Part shown: piece by piece, positions 17,007 through 25,292 of the stretch
How the letters are laid out: each line of letters starts with the position of its first letter
Position numbering within the stretch: the stretch's first letter is position 1
Assembly: GCA_021108215.1 (NCBI GenBank)
Contig: JAIORK010000048.1
Location: 1-61,959 of the forward strand
Reading direction: 5' to 3'
Source of the DNA: a bacterium
Lineage (GTDB): Bacteria > Oederibacteriota > JAAXVQ01 > JAUVAV01
DNA: 61,959 bases
Notes under the pieces: generated by a model
Told to the model about the DNA's origin: nothing
Databases searched by the model: none
Seen by the model: the letters and a program-made list of their open reading frames with translations, nothing else
Program-made: the position numbers and the translations under genes

Positions 17007-18023
17007 ATGATAAAAAAATGGTTTTCTGGAATCGTAGTGGGGTTGACTGTTGCAATGGTTTTGACCCCGACACTATTTGCGGCTGAACTGATTTTGAATC
17101 GTGATTTTTTATCATCCAATCCTTCTTATATTCCGCAATGGGTGACCGGAGCCAGTCCCACGTCTTTTAACCCGACGATTCATTCCGGGGTTGTCCAGCC
17201 GGACGCCAATCCAGGCAATGTTGCGGTGGCACCGGGCAATAGTCTGGGCGGGTATACAAATTCTTATTTACAGCAATATTTGCATATTCCCAGAGATGCG
17301 GTGGGCAGCACCCTGACGTTTTATTATCAATGGAAAATTTCCTATGTCTTTGGAACACAGTTGTATATGGATGCGCATTTTGGCGGGATTGAAGTGGCCC
17401 GTGAACAGGGGAATGGGGAGTTGATCCAGGCGACACCCACACCCGGCTGGACACAGGTTCAGCACTATCTGAATCTACCGGCTTACAGCGATCAAAATGT
17501 TACCTTGCGGTTTCGGGCGTTTGATGACGGGGTTTCGGACCCTAATTATATATATGTAGATGATGTCTCTTTGGATGTGATCACTGCCACCAAGACCATT
17601 ACCCCGACGATCACACTGACTGCGACGCGCACACCAACGTATACCATCACACCGACATTCACCTATACACCGACCATTACGCCTACCTATACAATTACAC
17701 CCACCATAACCCAGACGGCCAGTGTCACCCCCTGGCCGGTGCCGCAAGGGGATGTGATTGTCTATCCCAATCCGGCTTCCGGTGATCAGGTGACGTTTAT
17801 GTATTCGCTTAGTGCACCGGCGGATATCAGTATTGATATCTATAATTTACTGGGATACAAGGTTGCGCATCTGGAGGATAACAATAAAATTGCGAACATC
17901 AACCGCAAGACAACCTGGAATATTAAAGATATTGCGCCTGGGGTGTATTTGTTTCAAGCTAGTGTGAAAAGTGCCCAGGGGACCAGTAAAAATAAAATCC
18001 GGCGTTTGGTGATTACAAAATAA
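17007..18023 (+). CDS. Exported protein: beta-sandwich, Thr/Pro linker, Por-sorting-like tail
   Basis: 338 residues. Signal peptide (FSGIVVGLTVAMVLTPTLFA). Residues ~25-190 form a carbohydrate-binding-like beta-sandwich (YLHIPRDAVGSTLTFYYQWK, VTLRFRAFDDG, IYVDDVSLDV). A linker of about 45 residues consists almost only of Thr, Pro, Ile and Tyr (repeated TITPT/TYTIT units), probably O-glycosylated. The C-terminus (VIVYPNPASGDQVTFMYSL, ISIDIYNLLGYKV, IAPGVYLFQASV) is a textbook FlgD/type-A sorting-like domain. Its own promoter lies upstream, and a palindromic repeat follows the stop. Likely cell-surface carbohydrate-binding protein; no catalytic residues seen. Confidence 0.85.
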   Translation: MIKKWFSGIVVGLTVAMVLTPTLFAAELILNRDFLSSNPSYIPQWVTGASPTSFNPTIHSGVVQPDANPGNVAVAPGNSLGGYTNSYLQQYLHIPRDAVGSTLTFYYQWKISYVFGTQLYMDAHFGGIEVAREQGNGELIQATPTPGWTQVQHYLNLPAYSDQNVTLRFRAFDDGVSDPNYIYVDDVSLDVITATKTITPTITLTATRTPTYTITPTFTYTPTITPTYTITPTITQTASVTPWPVPQGDVIVYPNPASGDQVTFMYSLSAPADISIDIYNLLGYKVAHLEDNNKIANINRKTTWNIKDIAPGVYLFQASVKSAQGTSKNKIRRLVITK

Positions 18024-18027
18024 TGAA

Positions 18028-18057
18028 AGTAGGGAACGGTCGCGACCGTTCCCTACT
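18028..18057. repeat. 30-bp perfect palindrome, TAGGGAAYGGTCGCGACC core
   Basis: The arms pair without mismatch through the centre between 18042 and 18043 (GGTCG|CGACC). It shares its core with the 46-bp palindrome at 27471-27516, differing by one compensated base pair (C/G versus T/A). It separates the exoprotein stop from the next start and could fold in RNA, but no T-tract follows. Confidence 0.85.
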
Positions 18058-18069
18058 GGGAGTTTTGAA

Positions 18070-18390
18070 ATGATTTCGGAAGAAACCATCAATCAGGTCA
18101 CAAATTTGTTAAAAGCGGCAGCCCCGCATGCCACGGTGATCCTCTTTGGATCGCAGGCCCGGGGAGAGGCAGGTGTACACAGTGATTTGGATATTATGGT
18201 CATTGAACCAAAGGTAACTGCCAGGCGTGCTGAAATGGTACGGCTTTCCGATGTTCTTCGTCCCTTGAAAATTCCGGTGGATATCGTTGTTTCCAGCCGG
18301 GATGATTTTCAAGAGTGGTCTGACATGCCAGGCACGGTTTTTCATAGAGCAGCCCGTGAAGGACGTGTTTTATATGACACAGCAGGATAA
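18070..18390 (+). CDS. Minimal nucleotidyltransferase (MNT), second module
   Basis: 106 residues with the MNT active site LFGSQARGEAGVHSDLDIMVI (GSxxRG then DxD) and a later VDIVVSS segment. GGGAG precedes the ATG. Its 3' end overlaps the HEPN gene by 17 bp. The family partners with HEPN proteins as antitoxin or nucleotidyl modifier. It is only weakly similar by eye to the MNT at 12054, so the two modules look like separate acquisitions rather than a recent duplication. Confidence 0.88.
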   Translation: MISEETINQVTNLLKAAAPHATVILFGSQARGEAGVHSDLDIMVIEPKVTARRAEMVRLSDVLRPLKIPVDIVVSSRDDFQEWSDMPGTVFHRAAREGRVLYDTAG

Positions 18391-18787
18391 ACAATTTTTT
18401 CTTTTAATGAAAAAGGCCAGGCAGGATGAGTATATTCTTGAAAAATTGGTTGGTGATGAAGATGCGCCGGTTGAAATTTTTGGTTTTCATGCCCAGCAAG
18501 CATCAGAAAAAATACTGAAGGCGGTTTTGGCAAAAAGCGGATTGTTGTTTCCGCCAACGCATCGGCTGGTGGAATTAATTGACCTGGCAAAAGACGGTGG
18601 GATTGAGGTGCCGGATCAGTTTGAAGAAATAAGGCATTTAACACCCTTTGCTGTGGAATATCGTTATGATGTTTTTGAAGATGCGCAATTTGAACCATTG
18701 GATAAAGAACACATCCGCCAATTGGTGCACCAATTGCATGAATGGGCGGAAATAACACGTTTCCATAAAACAGGAAATCACTCATGA
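18374..18787 (+). CDS. HEPN domain protein
   Basis: 137 residues. Carries the classical HEPN helix FGFHAQQASEKILKAVLAKSG followed by HRLVELI and the EYRYD region. Unlike the partner at 12340, I do not see a clear R-x4-6-H ribonuclease motif, so it may be a non-catalytic or differently arranged HEPN. I chose the ATG at 18374 because GAAGGA stands 10 bases before it; the ORF extends upstream inside the MNT gene. The stop overlaps the next gene (ATGA), so the MNT, HEPN and PorV-OmpA genes are coupled. Confidence 0.87.
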   Translation: MTQQDKQFFLLMKKARQDEYILEKLVGDEDAPVEIFGFHAQQASEKILKAVLAKSGLLFPPTHRLVELIDLAKDGGIEVPDQFEEIRHLTPFAVEYRYDVFEDAQFEPLDKEHIRQLVHQLHEWAEITRFHKTGNHS

Positions 18788-20628
18788 ATTATTTTTTTAA
18801 GTATCAAAAGATACCCATAATGAAAATGACAACTTTTCTGTTTTTTTGTGTATTTTTTGGATTGTTGGCAGTTAATCACGCCGCTGACCTTGAAGAAAAC
18901 TACGCCTATTCGCAGGTGGCGATGCCGGAGATTATGATCGGCGCGGGGACCCGGGCAACTGCCATGGGCGGTGCGGCAGTTGCCGCCGGCAATGACTTGA
19001 GCTCGCTTTTTTGGAATCCGGCAGGCTTGGAACAGTTGAAGTCCACCCAATTTTCGTTTATTCACAATACCTGGTTGCAGGATATCAACCGCGAAACAGT
19101 GATTTTTGCTGTGCCGTTTGGTAAGGATTTGGTCGTGGCCCTGGGAGGTAATTACTTGGGACTCGGTAGTTATGAGAAGACCGGGATTGCCGCAGACGGG
19201 GTGATGATTTATAACGAAGAATCGGTTGCCATGGCGATGTTTGGCGGCTCATTGGGTGCGGGCATGGCAATAACCTCCGATATCAGTGTCGGGGGTGCGG
19301 TGAGTTTTGCCATGCAGGATTTGGGTGAGGTCTCGCCCATGACAGTGTATGCTGATTTGGGAGCGCAATACCATGGGATGAAAAATATGGTGCTGGGCAT
19401 CAACTTTGAAAATTTGGGAATGGGCGTTGAGGGATATTCGATTCCCATGGGTGTTCAAGCGGGCGGCACCTATCAGTTTAATTTTGGGAATCCGGGCGAA
19501 CTGCTGCTTGCATTGGACACAGAAGTGTTATTTCATGAAATTGCCGATTCGATTATTCATTTTGGGTTTGAATACATCTATGTCCGGATATTAAAAATCC
19601 GGGCAGGCTATCAGTTTTCCGCAGCTGCCAAACCGGAAGGATTATGGGGGTTGACCGCCGGTTTGGGGGTCAATCTGGGTGCTTGGGATTTTGGATACAG
19701 CTTTGCGCCGCAAGGTGACCTGGGCATTGCCCACCGTATTTCTCTTACACTGGATTTGAAAGATATTGGCAAGTCGTCCAAAAAAAAGCGGAAGAAAAAA
19801 GAGAAGAAAAAGCCGATCATGACACCGCGGATGGGATTCGGCATTGATGGTGGTTCCATAAGCGCAAGGCGGGTTTCGCCGATTGCTGCGATATCAAAAG
19901 AAGAGGCAGCCATGCGATCCTTTTTGAAGGGGAGCTTGAAGATAGAGGCACGCGTGACCAAAGCCAGGAAAAAAGGGGCCCGGGAAGTGCATTTTCGTGT
20001 CAAGCGCAGCTCAGGGGCACGCGTGAAAAATTGGAAAATGACTTTGCGGGACCGGCAGGGCAAGACGCTGCAGGAATTCAAGGGCAAAGAAATTCCCAAG
20101 CTTATTCGTTGGAACGGCCGGGACAAAAAAGACCGGATTGTTGAGGATATCAAGGGCGTACGTTACCTTATGGCGTTGCAGGATATCAACGGCCAAAAAG
20201 AGGAGCAGCAGGGAAGAATTGGGGTTAGTAGCAAGGGGACGCTGCCTATGCAGAAAAATCCGCGCCAAGAATTTTTTAATTCAAAAACATTTGGGCCGAT
20301 TCTTTTTGGCCGGAACCAGGCAGAGGTTTCGTCTAAAGCAGCCCGACAAGTTGCCGCTATAGCGGAATTTATTTATCAGCATCCGAACACTAAAATTTAT
20401 ATTGAAGGTTATACCGATTCGGTCAATGAAGGGAGCAGAAAAGTTTATCTTGCAAAAGCCCGTGCCGAGGCGGTTGCCCGTTATCTGACTGCTTATCATA
20501 AAATTCCTATGTCGCGCATTCTTATGCGTGGACGCGGCGCTTCCAATCCTGTTGCCAATAATCTTGATCCGGATCTGCGGTACAAAAATCGCCGGGTTAT
20601 TATTACGGTCAAGGGGCAGAAGAGATAG
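18784..20628 (+). CDS. PorV-like barrel fused to FlgD-like and OmpA C-terminal domains
   Basis: 614 residues, about twice a normal PorV. After an N-terminal hydrophobic signal (TTFLFFCVFFGLLAVNHAA) comes the PorV signature GTRATAMGGAAVAAGND...WNPAGL and a barrel to ~residue 330. A very basic linker (KKKRKKKEKKKP) leads to a FlgD-Ig-like segment (VHFRVKRSSGARVKNWKMTLRD, LIRWNGRDKKDRIV). The last ~120 residues are an OmpA peptidoglycan-binding domain: IEGYTDS with the Asp, ARAEAVARYL with the Arg, and KNRRVIITV. The fusion would tie an outer-membrane barrel to peptidoglycan in one chain. The ATG at 18784 overlaps the HEPN stop; an ATG at 18820 gives a more usual signal peptide. The 3' end overlaps the opposing NHL gene. 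Confidence 0.88.
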   Translation: MNYFFKYQKIPIMKMTTFLFFCVFFGLLAVNHAADLEENYAYSQVAMPEIMIGAGTRATAMGGAAVAAGNDLSSLFWNPAGLEQLKSTQFSFIHNTWLQDINRETVIFAVPFGKDLVVALGGNYLGLGSYEKTGIAADGVMIYNEESVAMAMFGGSLGAGMAITSDISVGGAVSFAMQDLGEVSPMTVYADLGAQYHGMKNMVLGINFENLGMGVEGYSIPMGVQAGGTYQFNFGNPGELLLALDTEVLFHEIADSIIHFGFEYIYVRILKIRAGYQFSAAAKPEGLWGLTAGLGVNLGAWDFGYSFAPQGDLGIAHRISLTLDLKDIGKSSKKKRKKKEKKKPIMTPRMGFGIDGGSISARRVSPIAAISKEEAAMRSFLKGSLKIEARVTKARKKGAREVHFRVKRSSGARVKNWKMTLRDRQGKTLQEFKGKEIPKLIRWNGRDKKDRIVEDIKGVRYLMALQDINGQKEEQQGRIGVSSKGTLPMQKNPRQEFFNSKTFGPILFGRNQAEVSSKAARQVAAIAEFIYQHPNTKIYIEGYTDSVNEGSRKVYLAKARAEAVARYLTAYHKIPMSRILMRGRGASNPVANNLDPDLRYKNRRVIITVKGQKR

Positions 20629-21973
20629 CCGGTACGAGTTTTAGCAGTTTTCGTTTGGCTTTAAATTGACTGGATGAATACGTCGCAACCGCCAGCACTT
20701 CGATCGCAGAAGCTTTCGCCGCACTCTGACTTGGCAGATGCCAGTGGTGCAGATGCGCTCCTGAATCAAACCATTTTTTATCAAACAGTATTTCTTGTTT
20801 CTTTGTGGACGGATTCATTCGAATTGTGATCCAGGCAGGTTCGGTTAAAAAATAGCTGATTTTTATAGTGGCTGATTTGAGTGGATCACGAATTGCCCGG
20901 GCATCAAGAATATCTGTTCCGATCCAGAAATAATGGGCAGCCTGTTTGTCTGCGACAAAAACCTGACCAAAATGCCGGTGAATGGCAATGCCGGTCGGAG
21001 ATTGAAAAAAGCCGTCCCCTTTGCCTGGTTGCCCAAAGCTTACCAGATGATCCAGCTGCCGGTTGAATTTGTGAATTTCCGAGCGCTGCGGATCAGTGAC
21101 CCAAATATTTTCATAGTAGTCCAGTTCCAGCCAGGCAAAAGCAGCGGGTTCTCCGGAAAAACCCAGAGAGGCGGCAGTGCGTTGATGATGCAAATTACCC
21201 GCGAAATCCATTCGTGAAATTCGTTGTCCATCCTGATCGGAAAAAAAAATAAAAGCACTTTTGTAAAAGGACCAGGGTTCACCGGGATCAACCACAGAAA
21301 TTGCACGGGGAGCTGCCAGACGTTTTTTATTTGGCAGATCGGGTCCGATACTTTTGGTATAGGCGTGGTCCGGCGTGTAAATTAGAATTTGGTTTCGCAA
21401 GGTATCGGTAATAAACAGGGTCCCTTGGGAATCCAATGCAATGCCCCAGGGTTTTTGCCAGCCGCCGGGTGGTTGTGGCAAGACTCCTTTTGGGATCAAT
21501 CGGTTGTTTTTTAATTTTAAGATGACAACCTCTTTTCGTCCGGGATCAACGACATAGGCCGTACCATTCGTGTGGAGAGCGACTCCGGCCGGTTGGAGGA
21601 ACGCATGCGGAGAATTCAGATCATCGCCCACTACATCGAGATGGGTCAGGTCGGGATTGTAAATAAGGTGGCCTTGGCCGCTGTTGGCGCCCAGTACGCT
21701 GATTTGAAACTGAGGTCCCGGTTTTTGTATGCCAAGGTTATGCAAAAGCAGGTTACACGTCAGGTCTTGTGGTTGGTCGAGATAGGTGCGATTACCCAAA
21801 AACAGCCGGAGCAATTCCGGGGTTCCCCGATGGATGCCGAAGGGAGTATGCCAAAAAGGCGGATAGAGTAGAGACGTCGGTTCTTTTTCCACAAGCTGCG
21901 GCCCGGCAAAAAGAGTGTGCGCCATGAATGTTAGCGAACCTGTCAGGATGAACAACCGGACCCAAGAGTGCAT
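20609..21973 (-). CDS. Exported NHL-repeat beta-propeller protein with FlgD-like tail
   Basis: 454 residues. Signal peptide (LFILTGSLTFMAHTLFA). NHL-like blades occupy about 130-360, for example GTAYVVDPGRKEVVILKLK, GTLFITDTLRNQILIYTPD and GQVFVADKQAAHYFWI. The C-terminal ~90 residues (TIKISYFLTEPAWITIRM, FDSGAHLHHWHLPS, ASAIEVLAVATYS) resemble the FlgD/Por-sorting beta-sandwich of the exoproteins at 14634 and 17007, so it may use the same export route. Its 3' end overlaps the PorV-OmpA gene by 20 bp in convergent orientation. No Shine-Dalgarno is visible, and the promoter lies very close to the ATG. Confidence 0.85.
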   Translation of the reverse strand: MHSWVRLFILTGSLTFMAHTLFAGPQLVEKEPTSLLYPPFWHTPFGIHRGTPELLRLFLGNRTYLDQPQDLTCNLLLHNLGIQKPGPQFQISVLGANSGQGHLIYNPDLTHLDVVGDDLNSPHAFLQPAGVALHTNGTAYVVDPGRKEVVILKLKNNRLIPKGVLPQPPGGWQKPWGIALDSQGTLFITDTLRNQILIYTPDHAYTKSIGPDLPNKKRLAAPRAISVVDPGEPWSFYKSAFIFFSDQDGQRISRMDFAGNLHHQRTAASLGFSGEPAAFAWLELDYYENIWVTDPQRSEIHKFNRQLDHLVSFGQPGKGDGFFQSPTGIAIHRHFGQVFVADKQAAHYFWIGTDILDARAIRDPLKSATIKISYFLTEPAWITIRMNPSTKKQEILFDKKWFDSGAHLHHWHLPSQSAAKASAIEVLAVATYSSSQFKAKRKLLKLVPAISSAP

Positions 21974-21979
21974 CTCTTT

Positions 21980-22009
21980 GTGTTAGCATGGAGGAGGGGT
22001 AACTGTCAA
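21980..22009 (-). promoter_or_regulatory. Minus-strand promoter TTGACA-18-TAACAC with extended TGC
   Basis: Reading the minus strand, TTGACA (22009-22004) is followed after 18 bases by TAACAC (21985-21980) preceded by TGC. The start codon of the NHL gene begins only 6 bases downstream, so the transcript could be leaderless or nearly so. Confidence 0.45.
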
Positions 22010-22141
22010 ATTGAAAAGTCGGCAAGCTGCGGGGAACAAGCGATGTGCTTGCAGTTATTATCTTTTGAAAATTCCGATTCAATTTTAAGATGAGATATGG
22101 CATTATTTGAGCAGAGACATCAGTATGTGAAGGAGGACGGT

Positions 22142-22957
22142 ATGCTGCGTTATCCGGCAGTTGCCGGGATGTTTTACGAAGAAAACAAGGCGGCGCTGCA
22201 ACTTCAATTGGACGGGCTCTGGCCTGAACCGGGCATGCCAAAGCGGTCTGCGCTTGGCGCCATGGTGCCTCATGCAGGATATGTTTTTTCCGGACGGACG
22301 GCGGCCAAAGTCTATGCAACTTTGAAACCGGCAGATGTCTATTTTCTTTTAGGCCCCACGCACAGTGGGCAAGGGGGTGCAATTGCACTTTCCCGGGCAG
22401 CGGAATGGGAGACACCCTTGGGACGCGTTTTGGTTGATGGTCCCATGAGTGCGGCCTTGAAAAAAAGTTGTTCCGGTGTATCGTACAGCGACCAGGCGCA
22501 TGAAGGGGAGCATGCCATAGAGGTGCAGCTTCCGTTCTTGCAGAAAATGAGTGGTGGGTTTTCCATTGTGCCGATAGGATTGGGAACGCATTGCATGACG
22601 CAGCTTCGCAGGCTGGGGGAAAGCATTGCGGCGTTGATCCAAAACAGCCGGAAAAAATGTGTGGTACTGGCATCATCTGACATGAATCACTTTGCATCTT
22701 TGGAAGACACACAGACGCTGGATAAAAAGGCGTTGCAACCTTTGCTGGCATTGGATGCAGAGGGACTTATGGAGACCGTGGCTGAACAGAATATTTCAAT
22801 GTGTGGTGTCGGACCGGCGGTTGTGATGGCAGTTGCTTCCAAAGCGCTGGGTGCGACTCGGGCAGAGCTGATAGATTATACAACCTCGGCGGAGGTATCA
22901 GGTGACGAAGACCGGGTGGTGGGTTATGCCGGTGTGTTGGTCTGTGCGGACACATGA
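22142..22957 (+). CDS. MEMO1-family protein (AmmeMemoRadiSam system protein B-like)
   Basis: 271 residues, normal for MEMO. Recognisable blocks: MLRYPAVAGMFYEEN at the N-terminus, VPHAGYVFSGRTAA with the first conserved His, LLGPTHSGQGG with the second, the HEGEHAIEVQLPFL-like block (here AHEGEHAIEVQLPFL), ASSDMNHF and MCGVGPAVVM. These are the residues of the extradiol dioxygenase-like metal site. A perfect AAGGAGG lies 5 bases before the ATG. The usual AMMECR1 and radical-SAM companions are not encoded nearby. Biochemical role in bacteria remains unclear. Confidence 0.92.
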   Translation: MLRYPAVAGMFYEENKAALQLQLDGLWPEPGMPKRSALGAMVPHAGYVFSGRTAAKVYATLKPADVYFLLGPTHSGQGGAIALSRAAEWETPLGRVLVDGPMSAALKKSCSGVSYSDQAHEGEHAIEVQLPFLQKMSGGFSIVPIGLGTHCMTQLRRLGESIAALIQNSRKKCVVLASSDMNHFASLEDTQTLDKKALQPLLALDAEGLMETVAEQNISMCGVGPAVVMAVASKALGATRAELIDYTTSAEVSGDEDRVVGYAGVLVCADT

Positions 22958-23053
22958 TACCGTCAAATGATCGCTGGGAAAGCGGCGAGACAATGTCCCT
23001 ATGTGCGGCAGGCTTTCAGGATTATCATGACTGGGTGATCAAAGAAACCGGAG

Positions 23054-25270
23054 ATGTTTCCTAGTATGCCGGGAAAGAAAACAGTAAAAAAACCTATTCG
23101 GAAAACGCCTAAAAAAATGAAGGATTCGTTTGTCCAAGGCGTGCTCAAAGCCGGCAGCCGGAAAGAGGTTGCCGGACTTATTGCCCGGGAAGCCGGACGG
23201 TTGTTTGGTGCATGTCCTGCCTGGATTGTGATTTTACCTCCGGATGGGAGCAGACCGGTGCTGGTGGCGGCATCCAAACAGCTTCGTTTGCCAAAAGCAC
23301 CGGACGATGAGCTTATCCAATGGGTCGCGGATCAGAAAAATATTTTACAGGTGATCCCGGGAAGGCAAGTCATTTTTCAGGAATTGAAACCCAACGGGGA
23401 ACAATGGCGCAGTCCAGCAGGTCCGGCAATCATGCTGCGTCGTTATCAAAAAAGTCGGGCATGGTTGGGTAAATCCTTTGAAAAAGGCGCAGTGTTCATT
23501 GCTTCGCTGGACACACCGAAAAAAAAGAGCCGAATACTTCCCAAGGATGGAAAAACGATTTTGGTTTTGTTTGCCACGGCGTTGACCGAACAGGTTAAAG
23601 CGGAGGTGCAACCTTTTATACAGACGGCACGCATGGCAGTCGGTATGACAGGTCAGAAAAAGAGTCTGGCAAAGCGTCTGCGGCAAACCACTTCCATTGC
23701 CGAGATTGCGCAAAATATTAACGCTATTTTGGATCTAGATATTCTTTTGCGGTTGATCATTCTTGAAGTGGCAAATGCCATGCAATGTCAGGCCAGTGAT
23801 ATATGGATGACAGGTGAGCAAACATCAGAATTGGTTTGCAAAACAAGCCTGGGTCTGGCGGCTGATTTGCGGGGGCGTCCTTTGGCGGCAGCGTATACCC
23901 GGCAAGCCATGAAGACGGGTGATGCGGTTTGGATTGAAAATGTCGGAGATGACGAAAAATTGGATCAGGAACTTTTGCGTAGCGCCGGGATTGTATCGAT
24001 GGCGGTTATACCGCTGAAAATTAAAAATAAAATAATAGGTGTTCTCCACCTTTTTGCGAAAAAACAGCATGCCTTTGTTTCCGAGGAACGGGTGTTGCTG
24101 AAAACGTTGGTCAATCAGGCCACGACCGCGATCGACAATGCCAATCTGTTTGAGGAGACCAAACAGCGTGCCCAGGAATTATTGGCACTGTATGAGGTGG
24201 CGCAAGTCATCAGTGAGGTGTCTAATCTAACTCATGCTCTGGAGCAGATTGTCGGGAGGGTGAGCGAGGTTTTAAATGTCGAAAAATGCTGGCTGATGTT
24301 CTTGGATAAAAAAAACGGGAGGTTAAGCGCGCATTCCGCCGCAGTGGGATTTTATGAAGAACAAATTGAGGCGATGAATTTGCCGCTGGATGCGCCGGGA
24401 ATTTCTTCCCGGGTTTTTCACAGTGCACGTGAAATGTTTACCAATACCGCAGAGCAGGAGCCGTTGGTTGAGGCGGAATTTAAAAAGCAGTTTAAGTTGC
24501 GAAATTTAATGGCTGTGCCCTTGCGCGGTCAGGAAGAAACCTTTGGTGTGTTTTTTGTAGCTAATAAAAAAGGCGGCAATTTGTTCAAAGGCAATGACGT
24601 ACGTTTGTTTAGAACCATGGCTTCAGAGGCTTCTGTGATTATTCGAAATGCCACGCTGTATAATAAGCTCAAGAGCAGTTATCAATCAGTGATTCAGATT
24701 ATCACCGGTATGATTGATGTTCGGGAACCCTATACCCGGGGGCATTCGGGGCGGGTTGCGGTTTATAGTGCCATGATTGCCAAACAGTTACAGCTGCCGG
24801 AAGACATCATTGAGCGTATTCGGATGGCGGGTCTGATGCATGATATCGGTAAGATCGGTATTCCGGAAAATGTACTGCTCAAAACCGAAGCATTGACCCC
24901 GGAAGAACAGGCTGCCATGGAACGCCATCCGGAAATCGGCGGTCAGATACTGGAAAATATTGAATTGCCCTGGAATATTCATGATTTGGTTTTGTGTCAT
25001 CACGAAGCCTATGATGGCAGTGGATTTCCCAATGGATTGCAGCAAGAGGATATTCCGCTGGGATCGAGGATTATTGCAGTGGCCGATGCCTTTGATGTGG
25101 CCACCAGCAGCGTGGGGCAGCAACCTTCCGAATTATCCCAAGATGGGTTTGCGATGATTTTGAAAGAATCCGGCAGGCATTTTGATCCGCGTGTGGTGAG
25201 CGCATTTGAGAAAATCCGGACGAAAGTGCAAGCCGTGATGGCGGAACGGCACCGGCGGAAAGTGGATTGA
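23054..25270 (+). CDS. GAF-domain HD-GYP cyclic-di-GMP phosphodiesterase-like regulator
   Basis: 738 residues. A basic N-terminus precedes three GAF-like domains (about 20-200 degenerate, 210-375, 378-530; blocks such as VSMAVIPLKIKNKIIGVLHLF and NLMAVPLRGQEETFGVFFV). The C-terminal HD-GYP domain (about 535-730) has HSGRVAVYSAMIA, LMHDIGKIGIPE, HHEAYDGSGFP (canonical GYP is GFP here) and SRIIAVADAFDVATSS. The usual RPYR segment after that motif is replaced by GQQP, which may alter activity. No membrane segment, so a cytoplasmic sensor turning over cyclic di-GMP is the likely role. Ends 22 bp from the convergent transketolase gene. Confidence 0.92.
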   Translation: MFPSMPGKKTVKKPIRKTPKKMKDSFVQGVLKAGSRKEVAGLIAREAGRLFGACPAWIVILPPDGSRPVLVAASKQLRLPKAPDDELIQWVADQKNILQVIPGRQVIFQELKPNGEQWRSPAGPAIMLRRYQKSRAWLGKSFEKGAVFIASLDTPKKKSRILPKDGKTILVLFATALTEQVKAEVQPFIQTARMAVGMTGQKKSLAKRLRQTTSIAEIAQNINAILDLDILLRLIILEVANAMQCQASDIWMTGEQTSELVCKTSLGLAADLRGRPLAAAYTRQAMKTGDAVWIENVGDDEKLDQELLRSAGIVSMAVIPLKIKNKIIGVLHLFAKKQHAFVSEERVLLKTLVNQATTAIDNANLFEETKQRAQELLALYEVAQVISEVSNLTHALEQIVGRVSEVLNVEKCWLMFLDKKNGRLSAHSAAVGFYEEQIEAMNLPLDAPGISSRVFHSAREMFTNTAEQEPLVEAEFKKQFKLRNLMAVPLRGQEETFGVFFVANKKGGNLFKGNDVRLFRTMASEASVIIRNATLYNKLKSSYQSVIQIITGMIDVREPYTRGHSGRVAVYSAMIAKQLQLPEDIIERIRMAGLMHDIGKIGIPENVLLKTEALTPEEQAAMERHPEIGGQILENIELPWNIHDLVLCHHEAYDGSGFPNGLQQEDIPLGSRIIAVADAFDVATSSVGQQPSELSQDGFAMILKESGRHFDPRVVSAFEKIRTKVQAVMAERHRRKVD

Positions 25271-25292
25271 ATGATCCGGAGTCTTGAGTTGT

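Noticed and set aside
21792-22751. 319-residue minus-strand ORF over the NHL start and MEMO gene
   Set aside because: It is antisense to the clearly recognisable MEMO protein and has a Cys/His/Pro-rich composition typical of shadow frames.
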